From the NCBI GenBank assembly GCA_902571335.1, contig CACGBT010000008.1, positions 1 through 62,726 on the forward strand: a stretch of DNA of 62,726 nt, given 5' to 3'. Shown here in pieces: positions 37,690 through 47,635 of this stretch. The stretch's first letter is position 1, and every line of letters starts with the position of its first letter. Made by a program: the position numbers and the translations under genes. The stretch comes from an uncultured Prochlorococcus sp. Its GTDB lineage: Bacteria > Cyanobacteriota > Cyanobacteriia > PCC-6307 > Cyanobiaceae. The notes below the pieces were generated by a model. The model ran no database searches. It was not told the origin of the DNA and saw only the letters and a list, made by a program, of their open reading frames with translations.

Positions 37690-38537
37690 CAAATATTACA
37701 ACATGGATAGATGAATATCATAAAGGCTCAAGATTCGGCCTAAATGGGAAAATTCTAATTAAAAAAACCTCAAAATATCAAGAAATTATTGTTATTGAAA
37801 ATGAATATTATGGTAAAGCTTTAATGTTAGATGGTTGCTGGATGACATCATTAAAAGACGATAAATATTATCATGAGTGTCTTGTGCATCCTGCATTAAG
37901 TAGCATTGACGAGAAATCTAATGTACTAATTATTGGCGGTGGTGACGGTGGTACTATAAGAGAATGCGTCAAATATTCTCGAATATCAAAAATTGATCTA
38001 GTAGAAATTGATGAGGAGGTAATCAAAATATCTAAAAAATTTCTAAGAGAAATTGGAAGCGAAGCATGGAATGACAAAAGATTAGAAATACATGTTGATG
38101 ATGGTGTTAAATGGGTAAAAAAAACAAGAGATAATTTTTACGACGTTATATTTATAGATAGTTCAGATCCCTCAGAATTTTCAAATTTATTATTTTCAGA
38201 TTCTTTTTATAAAGAATGTAAAAGAATACTTACACCAAGCGGGATATTAGCAACACAAAGCGAATCTCCTGAATCCTTCAAAAATATTCACATAAATATC
38301 TTGAAAACCCTAAAAAATATATTTAAAGTTTCTGAAACTATGTATTCCTTTGTGCCTATATATCCAAGCGGGATTTGGAGTTGGACATTTGCTTCTTCAG
38401 AAAATCTAAATTTATCAAAGCAAAATTATGATGAAGTCTTAAAAATAGAAAAAGGATGTGAAATTTGGAATTTAGATTTTCAAAATGCAGCATTCAAAAT
38501 GATGCCAAATAAAATTGTAAAAGAACTAGATTCATAA
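37686..38537 (+). CDS. speE: Spermidine synthase
   Basis: This 283-residue aminopropyltransferase moves the propylamine group of decarboxylated SAM to putrescine. The SAM-binding GGGDGG motif lies at about 83-88, followed by the acidic VEIDEEV and IDSSDPSEF catalytic segments. The family-wide YQEIIVIENEYYGKALMLDG opening is present. Length is standard. Its ATG overlaps the mazG stop, and speB starts one base after its stop. Together they give a polyamine cassette. Confidence 0.96.
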   Translation: MTNITTWIDEYHKGSRFGLNGKILIKKTSKYQEIIVIENEYYGKALMLDGCWMTSLKDDKYYHECLVHPALSSIDEKSNVLIIGGGDGGTIRECVKYSRISKIDLVEIDEEVIKISKKFLREIGSEAWNDKRLEIHVDDGVKWVKKTRDNFYDVIFIDSSDPSEFSNLLFSDSFYKECKRILTPSGILATQSESPESFKNIHINILKTLKNIFKVSETMYSFVPIYPSGIWSWTFASSENLNLSKQNYDEVLKIEKGCEIWNLDFQNAAFKMMPNKIVKELDS

Positions 38538-38538
38538 G

Positions 38539-39420
38539 ATGACAAAAAATTTATTTGATAACGAAAATGCAATTTATATGGGAGCAAAAAGAAGTCCTGA
38601 GAATTGCTCAATTGGTATATTCGGAGTTAATTATGACGGGACATGTTCGTTTAAACCAGGAGCAAGATTTGGTCCAGAAGCAATAAGACAAGTCAGTTCT
38701 TGTTTAGAAACATATTGTCCAAAAATAAAAAAAGACTTAGAGGATGTTATGTATGTTGATTTTGGATCAATACTAATTGATAAAAATGACTCAAAGTCCG
38801 TTATTGAATCAGTTAAATCAGCAACATATTATTTAATTAGAAACCGCCTTAGTCCTATTATGCTTGGAGGCGAACACTCTATTACAAGAGGTGCTATTGA
38901 AGCATTAGTAAAAAAATATCCAGATTTGATATTGGTTCAACTTGATGCTCATGCAGATTTAAGAGAATCATATATGGGGAATGAACATAGTCATGCTTGT
39001 ACTATGAAAAGATGCTTAGAAGTGCTACCTGAAAAAAAAATTTTCCAAGTAGGAATTAGAAGTGGGACTAAGGAAGAATTTGAAATAATGCATAACAACA
39101 ACCAATTAGTTAACTTTTGTCCTGGTGGAAATGCTCGTGAGTTAAAACGGGCTCTACTACCATATGCTAAGTCTCCAATATATTTAACAATAGATTTAGA
39201 TTGGTTTGATCCAAGTTTATTAGCAGGGACGGGCACTCCAGAACCGGGAGGATTTTTTTGGAATGATTTTGAAGAAATACTGAAAACTTTAAAAGACCTT
39301 AGAATTGTGGCTTCAGATATTGTGGAATTATCTCCAGAAATTGATAAAAGCGGAGTAAGTAGCATAGTTGCAGCCAAAGTACTTAGAAGCTTAATTTTGT
39401 CATTAGAAAATATGCAATAA
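38539..39420 (+). CDS. speB: Agmatinase (ureohydrolase family)
   Basis: This 293-residue manganese ureohydrolase splits agmatine into putrescine and urea, the precursor step for the adjacent spermidine synthase. Metal ligands are in GGEHSI, DAHADLRE and DLDWFDPS. The Asp-His-Asp pattern of DAHAD is intact. Agmatinase versus other ureohydrolases cannot be fully separated by motif, but the speE neighbour supports it. It is one base from speE; gcvT follows after 50 bases. Confidence 0.93.
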   Translation: MTKNLFDNENAIYMGAKRSPENCSIGIFGVNYDGTCSFKPGARFGPEAIRQVSSCLETYCPKIKKDLEDVMYVDFGSILIDKNDSKSVIESVKSATYYLIRNRLSPIMLGGEHSITRGAIEALVKKYPDLILVQLDAHADLRESYMGNEHSHACTMKRCLEVLPEKKIFQVGIRSGTKEEFEIMHNNNQLVNFCPGGNARELKRALLPYAKSPIYLTIDLDWFDPSLLAGTGTPEPGGFFWNDFEEILKTLKDLRIVASDIVELSPEIDKSGVSSIVAAKVLRSLILSLENMQ

Positions 39421-39470
39421 AAAATTTCTAAACTACAGTGTAAAAATACTAAATAGAAACTAAATATTTC

Positions 39471-40583
39471 ATGGATTTGCTAAAAAGTCCTCTTTATTCA
39501 AAATATGTTGAATCAAATGCAAAATTAGTGGATTTTGCAGGTTGGGAAATGCCCATATCATTTTCAGGATTAATTAAAGAGCATGAATCAGTTAGATCTT
39601 CAGCAGGATTATTTGATATTTCTCACATGGGTGTGATTTCTATCAAGGGAATCAATCCAAAGGATTATATTCAAAAACTTTTTCCTACTAATTTACACTC
39701 CTTTTCTGAAGCTCAAGGACTTTATACAGTAATGCTCAATGATCAAGGAGGAATAATAGATGACTTAATAATTTATGACCTTGGTATACAAGAAAATGAC
39801 ATATCAGAATTATTGTTAATAGTGAATGCAAGTAGATACGAAGAAGATTTTCAGTGGATAAAAAATAATTTAAATATGTCTGAAATTTCGATAACAAACT
39901 TCAAAAAAGACAAAGTACTTTTAGCATTGCAGGGAAAAAACTCATTCGATTTATTTGAAGAATGGATTGAATCTTCGATCTCACATATCCCTAACTTTGG
40001 ATGCGAATATAAAATTTTTGAACATATTTCGCCTAAAGAAAAAATTTTCTTTTCAAAGACAGGCTATACGGGGGAAAATGGTATAGAAATACTTTTATCT
40101 AAAAAAGCAGCAATTAATTTATGGGATTTCTCAATTTCCAAAAATGTTGCACCTTGTGGTTTAGGAGCTAGAGATACTCTTAGACTTGAAGCAGGCATGC
40201 ATCTTTATGGTCAAGACATAAATGAAGAAACTTCTCCATATGAAGCAGGATTAGGTTGGCTAGTACATCTAGAAAATAATCACGAATTCTTTGGAAGAAG
40301 ATTTCTTGAAGAGCAGTCACGATTAGGTATTAAAAAAAAATTAGTTGGTCTCTCTATAGAAGGTAAAGCAATAGGAAGAAAAGGTTGCGCAGTGCTTAAA
40401 GGTGAAGAAAATATTGGGACTATCACAAGCGGCAGTTGGTCTCCAACTAAACAACAAGCTATAGCTTTTGCATACATCAATACTTCGCATGCCTTAATAA
40501 ATAATGAAGTTCAAATATTAATAAGAGGCAAAAAATTCAAAGGGGTAATAACAAAAAGAGCGTTTTATAAAAAAAATTATTAA
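39471..40583 (+). CDS. gcvT: Aminomethyltransferase (glycine cleavage T protein)
   Basis: This 370-residue enzyme releases ammonia from the GcvH-bound intermediate and transfers its methylene group to tetrahydrofolate. Hallmarks are [12 protein letters not shown] near the start, GLFDISHMG, the folate-binding [11 protein letters not shown] and [13 protein letters not shown]. Length is normal. It is separated from gcvH and gcvP by about 16 kb and sits after speB, so the three subunits must be balanced from at least two transcripts. Confidence 0.97.
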   Translation: MDLLKSPLYSKYVESNAKLVDFAGWEMPISFSGLIKEHESVRSSAGLFDISHMGVISIKGINPKDYIQKLFPTNLHSFSEAQGLYTVMLNDQGGIIDDLIIYDLGIQENDISELLLIVNASRYEEDFQWIKNNLNMSEISITNFKKDKVLLALQGKNSFDLFEEWIESSISHIPNFGCEYKIFEHISPKEKIFFSKTGYTGENGIEILLSKKAAINLWDFSISKNVAPCGLGARDTLRLEAGMHLYGQDINEETSPYEAGLGWLVHLENNHEFFGRRFLEEQSRLGIKKKLVGLSIEGKAIGRKGCAVLKGEENIGTITSGSWSPTKQQAIAFAYINTSHALINNEVQILIRGKKFKGVITKRAFYKKNY

Positions 40584-40638
40584 CTAAATTTACCCTTAAA
40601 GAATTATTATAAGTTATTGATAAATAAATCATACTTAG

Positions 40639-42435
40639 ATGAGAAACAAAATTTGCAAAGAACTCAATAATACAGATATTGGTAAATTAGTTAATTTATG
40701 CGGATGGGTAGATAGAAGAAGAGATCATGGTGGTGTAATTTTTATTGATTTAAGAGACCATAGTGGATTTCTACAAATAACAATTAACCCCGATGATGGT
40801 GCAGATCTATTTAAACAGGCAGAAACTCTAAGAAATGAAACAGTAATAATGGTTAAGGGAATTATTAATGAAAGGCCCAAAGATTCCATAAATACAAATT
40901 TAAATACTGGAGAGTTAGAGCTTAAGGTTAAAGATTTGCAAGTTCTGAACCAAATTAAAAACAACTTACCTTTTCCAGTGTCTATACATGATTATGAAAA
41001 TACAAAAGAGGAACTCAGATTAAAATATAGATACCTTGATTTAAGAAGAGGAAAATTACTAGAAAATTTAAAAACAAGGCATAAGATTATTAAAGTTGCT
41101 AGAGAATTTCTTGATAATTTTGGATTTACAGAAGTAGAGACCCCATTACTTACAAAGTCAACTCCTGAAGGCGCTCGCGATTTTCTTGTTCCTGCACGTC
41201 TTTCAAATGGAGAATTTTTTGCTTTACCTCAATCCCCACAACTATTTAAACAACTTTTAATGGTTGGGGGCTTAGATAAGTATTATCAAATCGCAAAATG
41301 TTTCCGTGATGAAGACTTAAGGGCAGATAGACAGCCAGAGTTTACTCAATTAGATATTGAGATGAGCTTTATTAGTGAAGAAGAAATAATTTCTTTTAAT
41401 GAAAGTCTCATAAAAAAAATATGGAAAGAAGTTTTAAATATCAATTTTAATAATGCTTTTCCAAGAATGTCATGGCAGGCAGCAATGGATAATTACGGCA
41501 CTGACAGACCAGATACTAGATATCCAATGTTATTAAAAGATTTAGGAGGAGTATTAGGTGATATTGGATTTAATATTTTCACCAAGGCAATTAAGTCTGG
41601 AGGTTATATAAAATCCATAACAGTCAAAGGAGGCAATTCAAGTATTAGCAACGTAAGAATTAAACCAGGAGGTGACATCTTCCAAGTAGCTCAAGATGCA
41701 GGAGCTGGTGGTTTGGCCTTTATAAGGGTCAAAGGAGATGAGCTTGAGACTATTGGGGCAATTAAAAATAATTTAAGTGAAGAGCATATAGCTGATATTT
41801 TAAAAATCACAGAAGCAAAAGATGGAGACTTAATCCTCTTAGGAGCTGGAGATAAACAAATTGTCAATCAGTCATTAGATAGGGTTAGACAATATATCGC
41901 AAAAGACTTAAATCTTATTGATAAAAGCAAATGGAATTTCTTATGGGTAACTGACTTCCCGATGTTTGAGAGAAATGAAGATGAAAATAGATATGAAGCT
42001 TTACATCATCCTTTTTGTTCTCCAAAAAATATAAAATCTAAAGATTCTAAAGACTTGAAAAAAGAAATTGAGAGCTCTACAGCAAATGCTTATGACTTAG
42101 TTCTCAATGGATTGGAGTTAGGAGGTGGCTCTTTACGTATTCATGAAGCGAACTTACAAAGAGAGGTTCTGAAAACGGTTGGACTTACTGATAAAGAGAT
42201 TGATGAAAAATTTGGATTTTTAATAGAAGCCTTAGAAATGGGTGCTCCTCCTCATGGTGGCATAGCGTTTGGATTAGATCGTATTACCATGCTGATCATT
42301 GGTGCAGATTCAATCAGAGAAACCATTGCTTTTCCAAAAAATCAACAAGCAAAATGTCTTCTCACAAATGCACCTTCAAATGTCTCTAAATCACAATTAA
42401 AAGAATTAGATATTGAAATAACAATTGATGAATAA
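40639..42435 (+). CDS. aspS: Aspartyl-tRNA synthetase (bacterial type)
   Basis: This 598-residue class II synthetase has an N-terminal OB anticodon-binding domain ([27 protein letters not shown]). Class II motifs follow: motif 2 ([18 protein letters not shown]) and motif 3 (GIAFGLDRI). The large GAD insertion domain between motifs 2 and 3 is present, marking the bacterial type. Whether it is discriminating or also charges tRNA-Asn cannot be decided here. It is followed by pyrG after 75 bases. Confidence 0.98.
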   Translation: MRNKICKELNNTDIGKLVNLCGWVDRRRDHGGVIFIDLRDHSGFLQITINPDDGADLFKQAETLRNETVIMVKGIINERPKDSINTNLNTGELELKVKDLQVLNQIKNNLPFPVSIHDYENTKEELRLKYRYLDLRRGKLLENLKTRHKIIKVAREFLDNFGFTEVETPLLTKSTPEGARDFLVPARLSNGEFFALPQSPQLFKQLLMVGGLDKYYQIAKCFRDEDLRADRQPEFTQLDIEMSFISEEEIISFNESLIKKIWKEVLNINFNNAFPRMSWQAAMDNYGTDRPDTRYPMLLKDLGGVLGDIGFNIFTKAIKSGGYIKSITVKGGNSSISNVRIKPGGDIFQVAQDAGAGGLAFIRVKGDELETIGAIKNNLSEEHIADILKITEAKDGDLILLGAGDKQIVNQSLDRVRQYIAKDLNLIDKSKWNFLWVTDFPMFERNEDENRYEALHHPFCSPKNIKSKDSKDLKKEIESSTANAYDLVLNGLELGGGSLRIHEANLQREVLKTVGLTDKEIDEKFGFLIEALEMGAPPHGGIAFGLDRITMLIIGADSIRETIAFPKNQQAKCLLTNAPSNVSKSQLKELDIEITIDE

Positions 42436-42480
42436 GAATATATATGGATGTTCTAAAAATTTTTTGTTTAAATAAAATAT

Positions 42481-42487
42481 AAGGAGG
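42481..42487 (+). promoter_or_regulatory. Orphan perfect SD (AAGGAGG) in the pyrG leader
   Basis: AAGGAGG is a full match to the anti-SD but ends 23 bases before the pyrG ATG, too far to serve it directly. An in-frame TAA at 42499 rules out an N-terminal extension of PyrG. Nearby frames are tiny: GTG 42490 gives three codons, and ATT 42497 gives four codons ending TAATG on the pyrG start. It might load ribosomes for re-initiation or be a leader control element. Confidence 0.35.
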
Positions 42488-42510
42488 CTGTGCTTAATTA
42501 AAAATATTTA

Positions 42511-44121
42511 ATGTCAAAATTTGTATTTGTCACCGGAGGAGTAGTTTCTAGCATTGGTAAAGGAATTGTAGCTGCAAGCTTAGGAAGATTATTAAAGTCT
42601 AGAGGATATAGTGTTTCAATATTAAAACTAGATCCATATCTAAATGTTGATCCAGGAACAATGAGCCCTTTCCAACATGGAGAAGTATTTGTAACCGAAG
42701 ATGGGGCTGAAACAGATCTAGATTTAGGTCACTATGAAAGATTTACTGATACCGCAATGACTAGGTTAAATAGTGTGACTACGGGATCTATCTATCAAGC
42801 AGTTATCAATAAAGAAAGAAGAGGTAGTTATGACGGTGGAACTGTGCAAGTAATACCTCACATAACGGGAGAAATAAGAGAAAGAATTCATAGAGTAGCC
42901 GCCAACAGTAATGCAGATATTATAATTACTGAAATTGGTGGAACAGTTGGAGATATTGAATCGCTACCTTTTTTAGAGGCCATAAGAGAATTCAAAAATG
43001 ATGTCAACAGGAACGATGTTGCATACATACACGTAACATTACTTCCTTACATCAAAACCTCTGGCGAAATAAAAACTAAACCAACACAACATTCAGTCAA
43101 AGAATTAAGATCAATTGGAATTCAGCCAGATTTACTTGTATGCCGAAGTGATAAATCTATCAATGAAGCTCTTAAAAAGAAGCTTAGTGGTTTTTGCGGT
43201 GTCAGTATCAACTCTGTAATTGAAGCTTTAGACGCAGACAGTATTTATTCTGTACCTCTTTCGTTAAAAAAAGAAGGTTTATGCAAAGAAACCCTAAAGT
43301 ATTTAGATCTTGAAGATAAAAAATGTGATTTGAAAAATTGGGAGCAACTTATACACAACCTTAGAAATCCTGGGGCTCCAATCAAAGTTGCTTTAGTAGG
43401 TAAATACATTGAACTGGGAGATGCATATTTATCCGTTGTTGAAGCTTTAAGGCATGCATGCATTGAACAAAAGGCTTTATTAGATTTACATTGGGTAAGT
43501 GCTGAAATGATAGAAAAAAATTCAGCAGAAACTTACTTAAATAAAGTTGATGCAATTGTTGTACCCGGGGGATTTGGCAATAGAGGAGTCAATGGAAAAA
43601 TTTCGGCTATAAAATTCGCAAGAGAAAATAAAATTCCCTTTTTAGGTTTGTGCCTTGGTATGCAATGTGCAGTTATAGAATGGGCTAGGAATATAGCTAA
43701 TCTCCAAGATGCATCTAGTTCAGAACTAGACCCAAACACTCCTAATCCAGTAATACATTTATTACCAGAACAGGAAGATGTAGTTGATTTAGGTGGGACA
43801 ATGAGACTTGGAGTTTATCCATGTAGATTGAAAAAAAATACAACTGGAAAAAACTTATATAATGAGGATGTTATTTATGAGAGACATCGACATAGATACG
43901 AATTTAATAATTACTACAAACAAAGTTTTTTAGATTCTGGATACAAAATTAGTGGTACATCTCCAGATGGCAGATTAGTTGAGTTAATTGAGTTAGAAAA
44001 TCATCCATACTTCTTAGCATGTCAATATCATCCTGAGTTTTTATCACGACCTGGCAAACCACATCCTTTATTTAAAGGTTTAATAAAAGCCTCTCAAGAT
44101 AAGTTAACTCAATCAAATTAA
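42511..44121 (+). CDS. pyrG: CTP synthase
   Basis: This 536-residue enzyme aminates UTP to CTP using glutamine. The N-terminal synthetase domain begins [16 protein letters not shown] with its nucleotide-binding loop. The C-terminal class I amidotransferase has its nucleophile cysteine in FLGLCLGMQ (about residue 382) and the His/Glu pair in YHPEF. Length is normal. ATG 42511 is fixed by an upstream in-frame stop. queE follows after 18 bases. Confidence 0.98.
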   Translation: MSKFVFVTGGVVSSIGKGIVAASLGRLLKSRGYSVSILKLDPYLNVDPGTMSPFQHGEVFVTEDGAETDLDLGHYERFTDTAMTRLNSVTTGSIYQAVINKERRGSYDGGTVQVIPHITGEIRERIHRVAANSNADIIITEIGGTVGDIESLPFLEAIREFKNDVNRNDVAYIHVTLLPYIKTSGEIKTKPTQHSVKELRSIGIQPDLLVCRSDKSINEALKKKLSGFCGVSINSVIEALDADSIYSVPLSLKKEGLCKETLKYLDLEDKKCDLKNWEQLIHNLRNPGAPIKVALVGKYIELGDAYLSVVEALRHACIEQKALLDLHWVSAEMIEKNSAETYLNKVDAIVVPGGFGNRGVNGKISAIKFARENKIPFLGLCLGMQCAVIEWARNIANLQDASSSELDPNTPNPVIHLLPEQEDVVDLGGTMRLGVYPCRLKKNTTGKNLYNEDVIYERHRHRYEFNNYYKQSFLDSGYKISGTSPDGRLVELIELENHPYFLACQYHPEFLSRPGKPHPLFKGLIKASQDKLTQSN

Positions 44122-44139
44122 TATTCTTTATTTTTTTGA

Positions 44140-44817
44140 ATGAAAATGACAAATTTTTTACCTTTAGTCGAACAATTTCATTCATTACAAGGTGAAGGTT
44201 ATCACGCTGGAAAGAGTGCTTTTTTTGTAAGATTAGCGGGATGTAAAGTTGGATGTTCGTGGTGCGATACCAAGAATTCATGGGACGAGAAAAAACACCC
44301 TTCTATATCAATTGAAAAAATAATAGATCGCATAAAAATTGCCAGAGAAAAAGGAGCATCTTTTTGCGTTATTACAGGTGGAGAACCTTTACAACATAAC
44401 TTAGATAATTTTTGCAGAGCCATAAAGAAAATGACGATGGGAAAAGAACAAAAGCCAATGAAGATACATATTGAGACAAGTGGAGTTAATTCGATATCAG
44501 GCAGTTATGACTGGATTACTTTATCTCCTAAAAGACACTCACCTCCAAAAAATTATTTTTTAAAAAATTGTAATGAAATCAAAATAATCATAAATGAAAT
44601 AGAAGATATTGAATTTGCTATTCAAATAAAAAAAGAAACTTTAAAACAATATCAACTCTCTAAAAGCGAAGATAACTTAAAAAAAGAAGATAAAATTTTT
44701 TATTTACAGCCAGCATGGAACAATGCGAATGGGTTTTCTCTTGCTATTGATTTCGTAAAAAATAATCCAGATTGGAAATTGAGCCTTCAAACTCACAAAT
44801 ACTTAAAAATTAATTGA
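44140..44817 (+). CDS. queE: 7-carboxy-7-deazaguanine synthase
   Basis: This 225-residue radical SAM enzyme converts 6-carboxytetrahydropterin to 7-carboxy-7-deazaguanine in queuosine biosynthesis. The cluster-binding cysteines are C35, C39 and C42 (CKVGCSWC). The FHSLQGEGYHAGKSAFFVR opening and VITGGEPLQH are QueE hallmarks. Its product is the substrate of QueC, whose gene starts 6 bases downstream. Confidence 0.95.
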   Translation: MKMTNFLPLVEQFHSLQGEGYHAGKSAFFVRLAGCKVGCSWCDTKNSWDEKKHPSISIEKIIDRIKIAREKGASFCVITGGEPLQHNLDNFCRAIKKMTMGKEQKPMKIHIETSGVNSISGSYDWITLSPKRHSPPKNYFLKNCNEIKIIINEIEDIEFAIQIKKETLKQYQLSKSEDNLKKEDKIFYLQPAWNNANGFSLAIDFVKNNPDWKLSLQTHKYLKIN

Positions 44818-44823
44818 AATCAT

Positions 44824-45498
44824 ATGACTCTTAAAAATAAATCGATAGTAGTTTTATTATCTGGAGGTTTAGATTCTTCTACAGTTACTGGTATCGCAAA
44901 AAAATCCGAAGCTAAAATTTATGGCCTTTCATTTGACTACGGTCAACGTCATAAAAAAGAATTAAATTCTGCATCAATAATTGCAAAACACTTTGATATC
45001 GAAGAATTTAAAATCATTAAGCTTGACTTATCTTTATGGGGAGGCTCGTCATTAACTGATACTCAAAAAAATATTCCGAAAGAAGGAGTACAAACTAATA
45101 AAATTCCGAATACTTATGTTCCTGGGAGAAATACGATATTTATTTCCGTTGCACTAAGTTATGCCGAAGCAATAGATGCTGATTTTATAGGATTAGGAGT
45201 TAATGCTCTAGATTATTCTGGTTATCCAGATTGCAGACCTGACTACATTAAAAAATTTCAAGAATTAGCAGATTTAGCCAATAAAAGAGGAAGAGAAAAT
45301 AATCCAATAAAACTTTGGACGCCACTACTAGATTTTAATAAAGAGGAAATTTTTAAATTAGCTTTTGCTAATAATGTGCCTTTAGATAAAACATGGAGTT
45401 GTTATTCGGGCAATTCAAAACCGTGCGGTAAGTGTGATAGCTGCAGAATTAGAAATGCCGCTTATGAAAAATGGCTTAATAACAACAATAAAAAATGA
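44824..45498 (+). CDS. queC: 7-cyano-7-deazaguanine (preQ0) synthase
   Basis: This 224-residue PP-loop ATPase turns 7-carboxy-7-deazaguanine into preQ0. The ATP-binding SGGLDS motif is at 13-18. The C-terminal zinc cysteines are in SCYSGNSKPCGKCDSC. YVPGRNTIF and GVNALDYSGYPDCRPDY are further family segments. It follows queE by 6 bases and its stop overlaps the pabB ATG (ATGA). Confidence 0.96.
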   Translation: MTLKNKSIVVLLSGGLDSSTVTGIAKKSEAKIYGLSFDYGQRHKKELNSASIIAKHFDIEEFKIIKLDLSLWGGSSLTDTQKNIPKEGVQTNKIPNTYVPGRNTIFISVALSYAEAIDADFIGLGVNALDYSGYPDCRPDYIKKFQELADLANKRGRENNPIKLWTPLLDFNKEEIFKLAFANNVPLDKTWSCYSGNSKPCGKCDSCRIRNAAYEKWLNNNNKK

Positions 45499-46811
45499 AA
45501 ATAAAAAAAATAATTTTAGAAAAATGGGTAGATCCAGCGCTGATTACGCATGATCTAACAAAAAAATTCGGAGATAAAGGATTAGCTTGGCTAGACAGTG
45601 ATGGCAAAGAAAATGGGGAATGGTCAATAATAGGAATTAAACCTAAAAAAATAATCCAATCAAGAGATATCAATAACTTAGACAAAACTAATAATCCATT
45701 TAATAATTTAAAAAATATTGAAAAAGGATTTTGGATCGGATGGTTAAGTTATGAATCTGGAGTTTACATAGAACCCAAAAACCCATGGAGAAAATCTAAT
45801 ATGGCAACTTTATGGATTGGATCATATGATCCAATCATTAAATGTAATCTAATAAAAAAAGAAGTAATTATCGAAGGCACAAACTCATCTGAACTGATGA
45901 ATTATAAAAACATAATCAATAATATAAAAAATATTGAAGAAAAAAATATTATTAAAACAAATTTAAATTTTGATTTTTCAAAAATAAATTTGGACGAAAT
46001 GGCTAAAAAATTTCAGAAAAATATTTTAAAATTGAAAAAATTAATTTCCTTAGGAGATATATTTCAAGCAAACCTAACAACTAAATGCGAAATTGAATTT
46101 TCCAAAAACTATAATCCTCTAGATATTTATTTGAAAATAAGAAGGAAATTAAGAGCTCCCTTTGGAGGAATAATAATAAATACTAATAATTACAAAGAGG
46201 CTGTATTATCTACCTCGCCAGAAAGATTTATAAAAATAGATAATAAAAATTTTGTAGAATCAAGACCTATCAAAGGGACTAGATCCAGAGATAAAGATTT
46301 AAATCAAGACGCACTTAATGCTATCGATTTAATAACGAACGAAAAAGATAGAGCCGAAAATATTATGATTGTTGACCTAATAAGAAATGATTTAAGTAAA
46401 GTTTGCGAAACAGGAAGTATTGTAGTGCCAGAAATATTAAAACTTGAAAGTTTCTTAAAAGTTCATCATCTAACTTCAGTAATCAGAGGCAAATTAAAAA
46501 AAGACAAGAACTGGATTGATTTACTAAAAGCTTGTTGGCCCGGGGGTTCTATAACTGGAGCACCTAAATTAAGATCATGCCAGAGACTTTTTGAATTAGA
46601 AGAATGTGAACGCGGACCATACTGTGGGTCATTTTTGAAGCTTGACTGGAATGGAGAGTTTGACAGCAATATACTAATAAGATCATTTTTAATTAAAGAC
46701 AAAAAAATCAATATATATGCTGGTTGCGGAATAGTTATTGACTCAAACCCTGAAGAGGAAACTGATGAACTAAAGTGGAAACTTTTACCATTAATTGATT
46801 CACTAAAATGA
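45495..46811 (+). CDS. pabB: Aminodeoxychorismate synthase component I
   Basis: This 438-residue chorismate-binding enzyme is read as PabB rather than TrpE. It carries PIKGT (in ESRPIKGTRSR, about residue 257), whose lysine is typical of PabB, while anthranilate synthases have Ala there. The GDIFQANLTTK, IVDLIRNDLSKV and PGGSITGAPKLR motifs are complete. It makes 4-amino-4-deoxychorismate for folate. Its start and stop overlap queC and pabC by 4 bases each. The glutamine amidotransferase subunit (PabA) is not in the window. Confidence 0.92.
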   Translation: MKIKKIILEKWVDPALITHDLTKKFGDKGLAWLDSDGKENGEWSIIGIKPKKIIQSRDINNLDKTNNPFNNLKNIEKGFWIGWLSYESGVYIEPKNPWRKSNMATLWIGSYDPIIKCNLIKKEVIIEGTNSSELMNYKNIINNIKNIEEKNIIKTNLNFDFSKINLDEMAKKFQKNILKLKKLISLGDIFQANLTTKCEIEFSKNYNPLDIYLKIRRKLRAPFGGIIINTNNYKEAVLSTSPERFIKIDNKNFVESRPIKGTRSRDKDLNQDALNAIDLITNEKDRAENIMIVDLIRNDLSKVCETGSIVVPEILKLESFLKVHHLTSVIRGKLKKDKNWIDLLKACWPGGSITGAPKLRSCQRLFELEECERGPYCGSFLKLDWNGEFDSNILIRSFLIKDKKINIYAGCGIVIDSNPEEETDELKWKLLPLIDSLK

Positions 46812-47635
46812 TTGAAACACTAGGCTGGCACAAGGATCGATGGTTGGATATTGATAGAATATTTATTGCTGCTAATAATAGAGGATTAAAATTTGCTGAT
46901 GGTATATTTGAAACCATTTTAATAAAAGAAAATAAACCTATTCTTTTTGATGAACATATGAAAAGATTAGAAAAAAGTAGCAAGAACTTAAATATTAATC
47001 TCAAAATAAATAAATTAACTTTGAGACAACTTATTAACGACGGAATTAAAAAGTTATCGCTTAAAAATGATCAATTTGCTTCAGTAAGAATAAACTATAG
47101 TCGAGGGACTAATGAAGGTCGAACACTAACAATTGATAGCACTTCAGACAAAAAAGGTTTAGATAATTTATGGCTTGAGTTCTATAGGATCAAACCAAAT
47201 TTCAATCCTATAAGCGTCTGCATTAGTCAAAGGGAAAAAATAAATGAATTCAGTCTTATAAGTAAATGCAAAACATTTTCATATAATCAGGCAATACAAG
47301 TTTTGATAGAAGCTAATGAAAAATCATTTGATGATTCTATCCTTTTGAATACGTCAGGTGAACTTTGTTGTGGAAGTACATTTAATCTTCTAATTAAAAG
47401 AAATAATCAATGGATAACTCCTAGAAAAGAGAGCGGCTGTTTAGAGGGAATTATGGTTTCTAAAGCTTTAAAATTGAAAATTGTAAAAGAAAAATTAATT
47501 CCTCCAGAATTTCAAAATGATGACATAATAGTTGCAATTAATAGCTTATCTTGCAGACAAATCAATCAAGTTAATGATTTAAAGCTTAAACCTAAATTCG
47601 ATCCAATTTACTTTTGGGATTTATTATATAGTTGA
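46808..47635 (+). CDS. pabC: Aminotransferase class IV, probable aminodeoxychorismate lyase
   Basis: This 275-residue fold-type IV PLP enzyme follows pabB with an ATGA overlap, so it probably releases pyruvate to give p-aminobenzoate. The likely PLP lysine is K155 in KCKTFSYNQA, and FADGIFETILI near the start fits. The position normally holding the Glu that contacts the PLP ring nitrogen (five residues before N193) is Cys188, in GELCCGSTFN. That is a notable departure. The 3' end overlaps convergent cobA by 28 bases. Confidence 0.82.
   Translation: MIETLGWHKDRWLDIDRIFIAANNRGLKFADGIFETILIKENKPILFDEHMKRLEKSSKNLNINLKINKLTLRQLINDGIKKLSLKNDQFASVRINYSRGTNEGRTLTIDSTSDKKGLDNLWLEFYRIKPNFNPISVCISQREKINEFSLISKCKTFSYNQAIQVLIEANEKSFDDSILLNTSGELCCGSTFNLLIKRNNQWITPRKESGCLEGIMVSKALKLKIVKEKLIPPEFQNDDIIVAINSLSCRQINQVNDLKLKPKFDPIYFWDLLYS

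Noticed and set aside
42490..42501. GTG 42490 three-codon frame as a regulatory leader peptide
   Set aside because: The SD is only 2 bases away, too close for initiation, and three codons cannot carry a codon-based attenuator.
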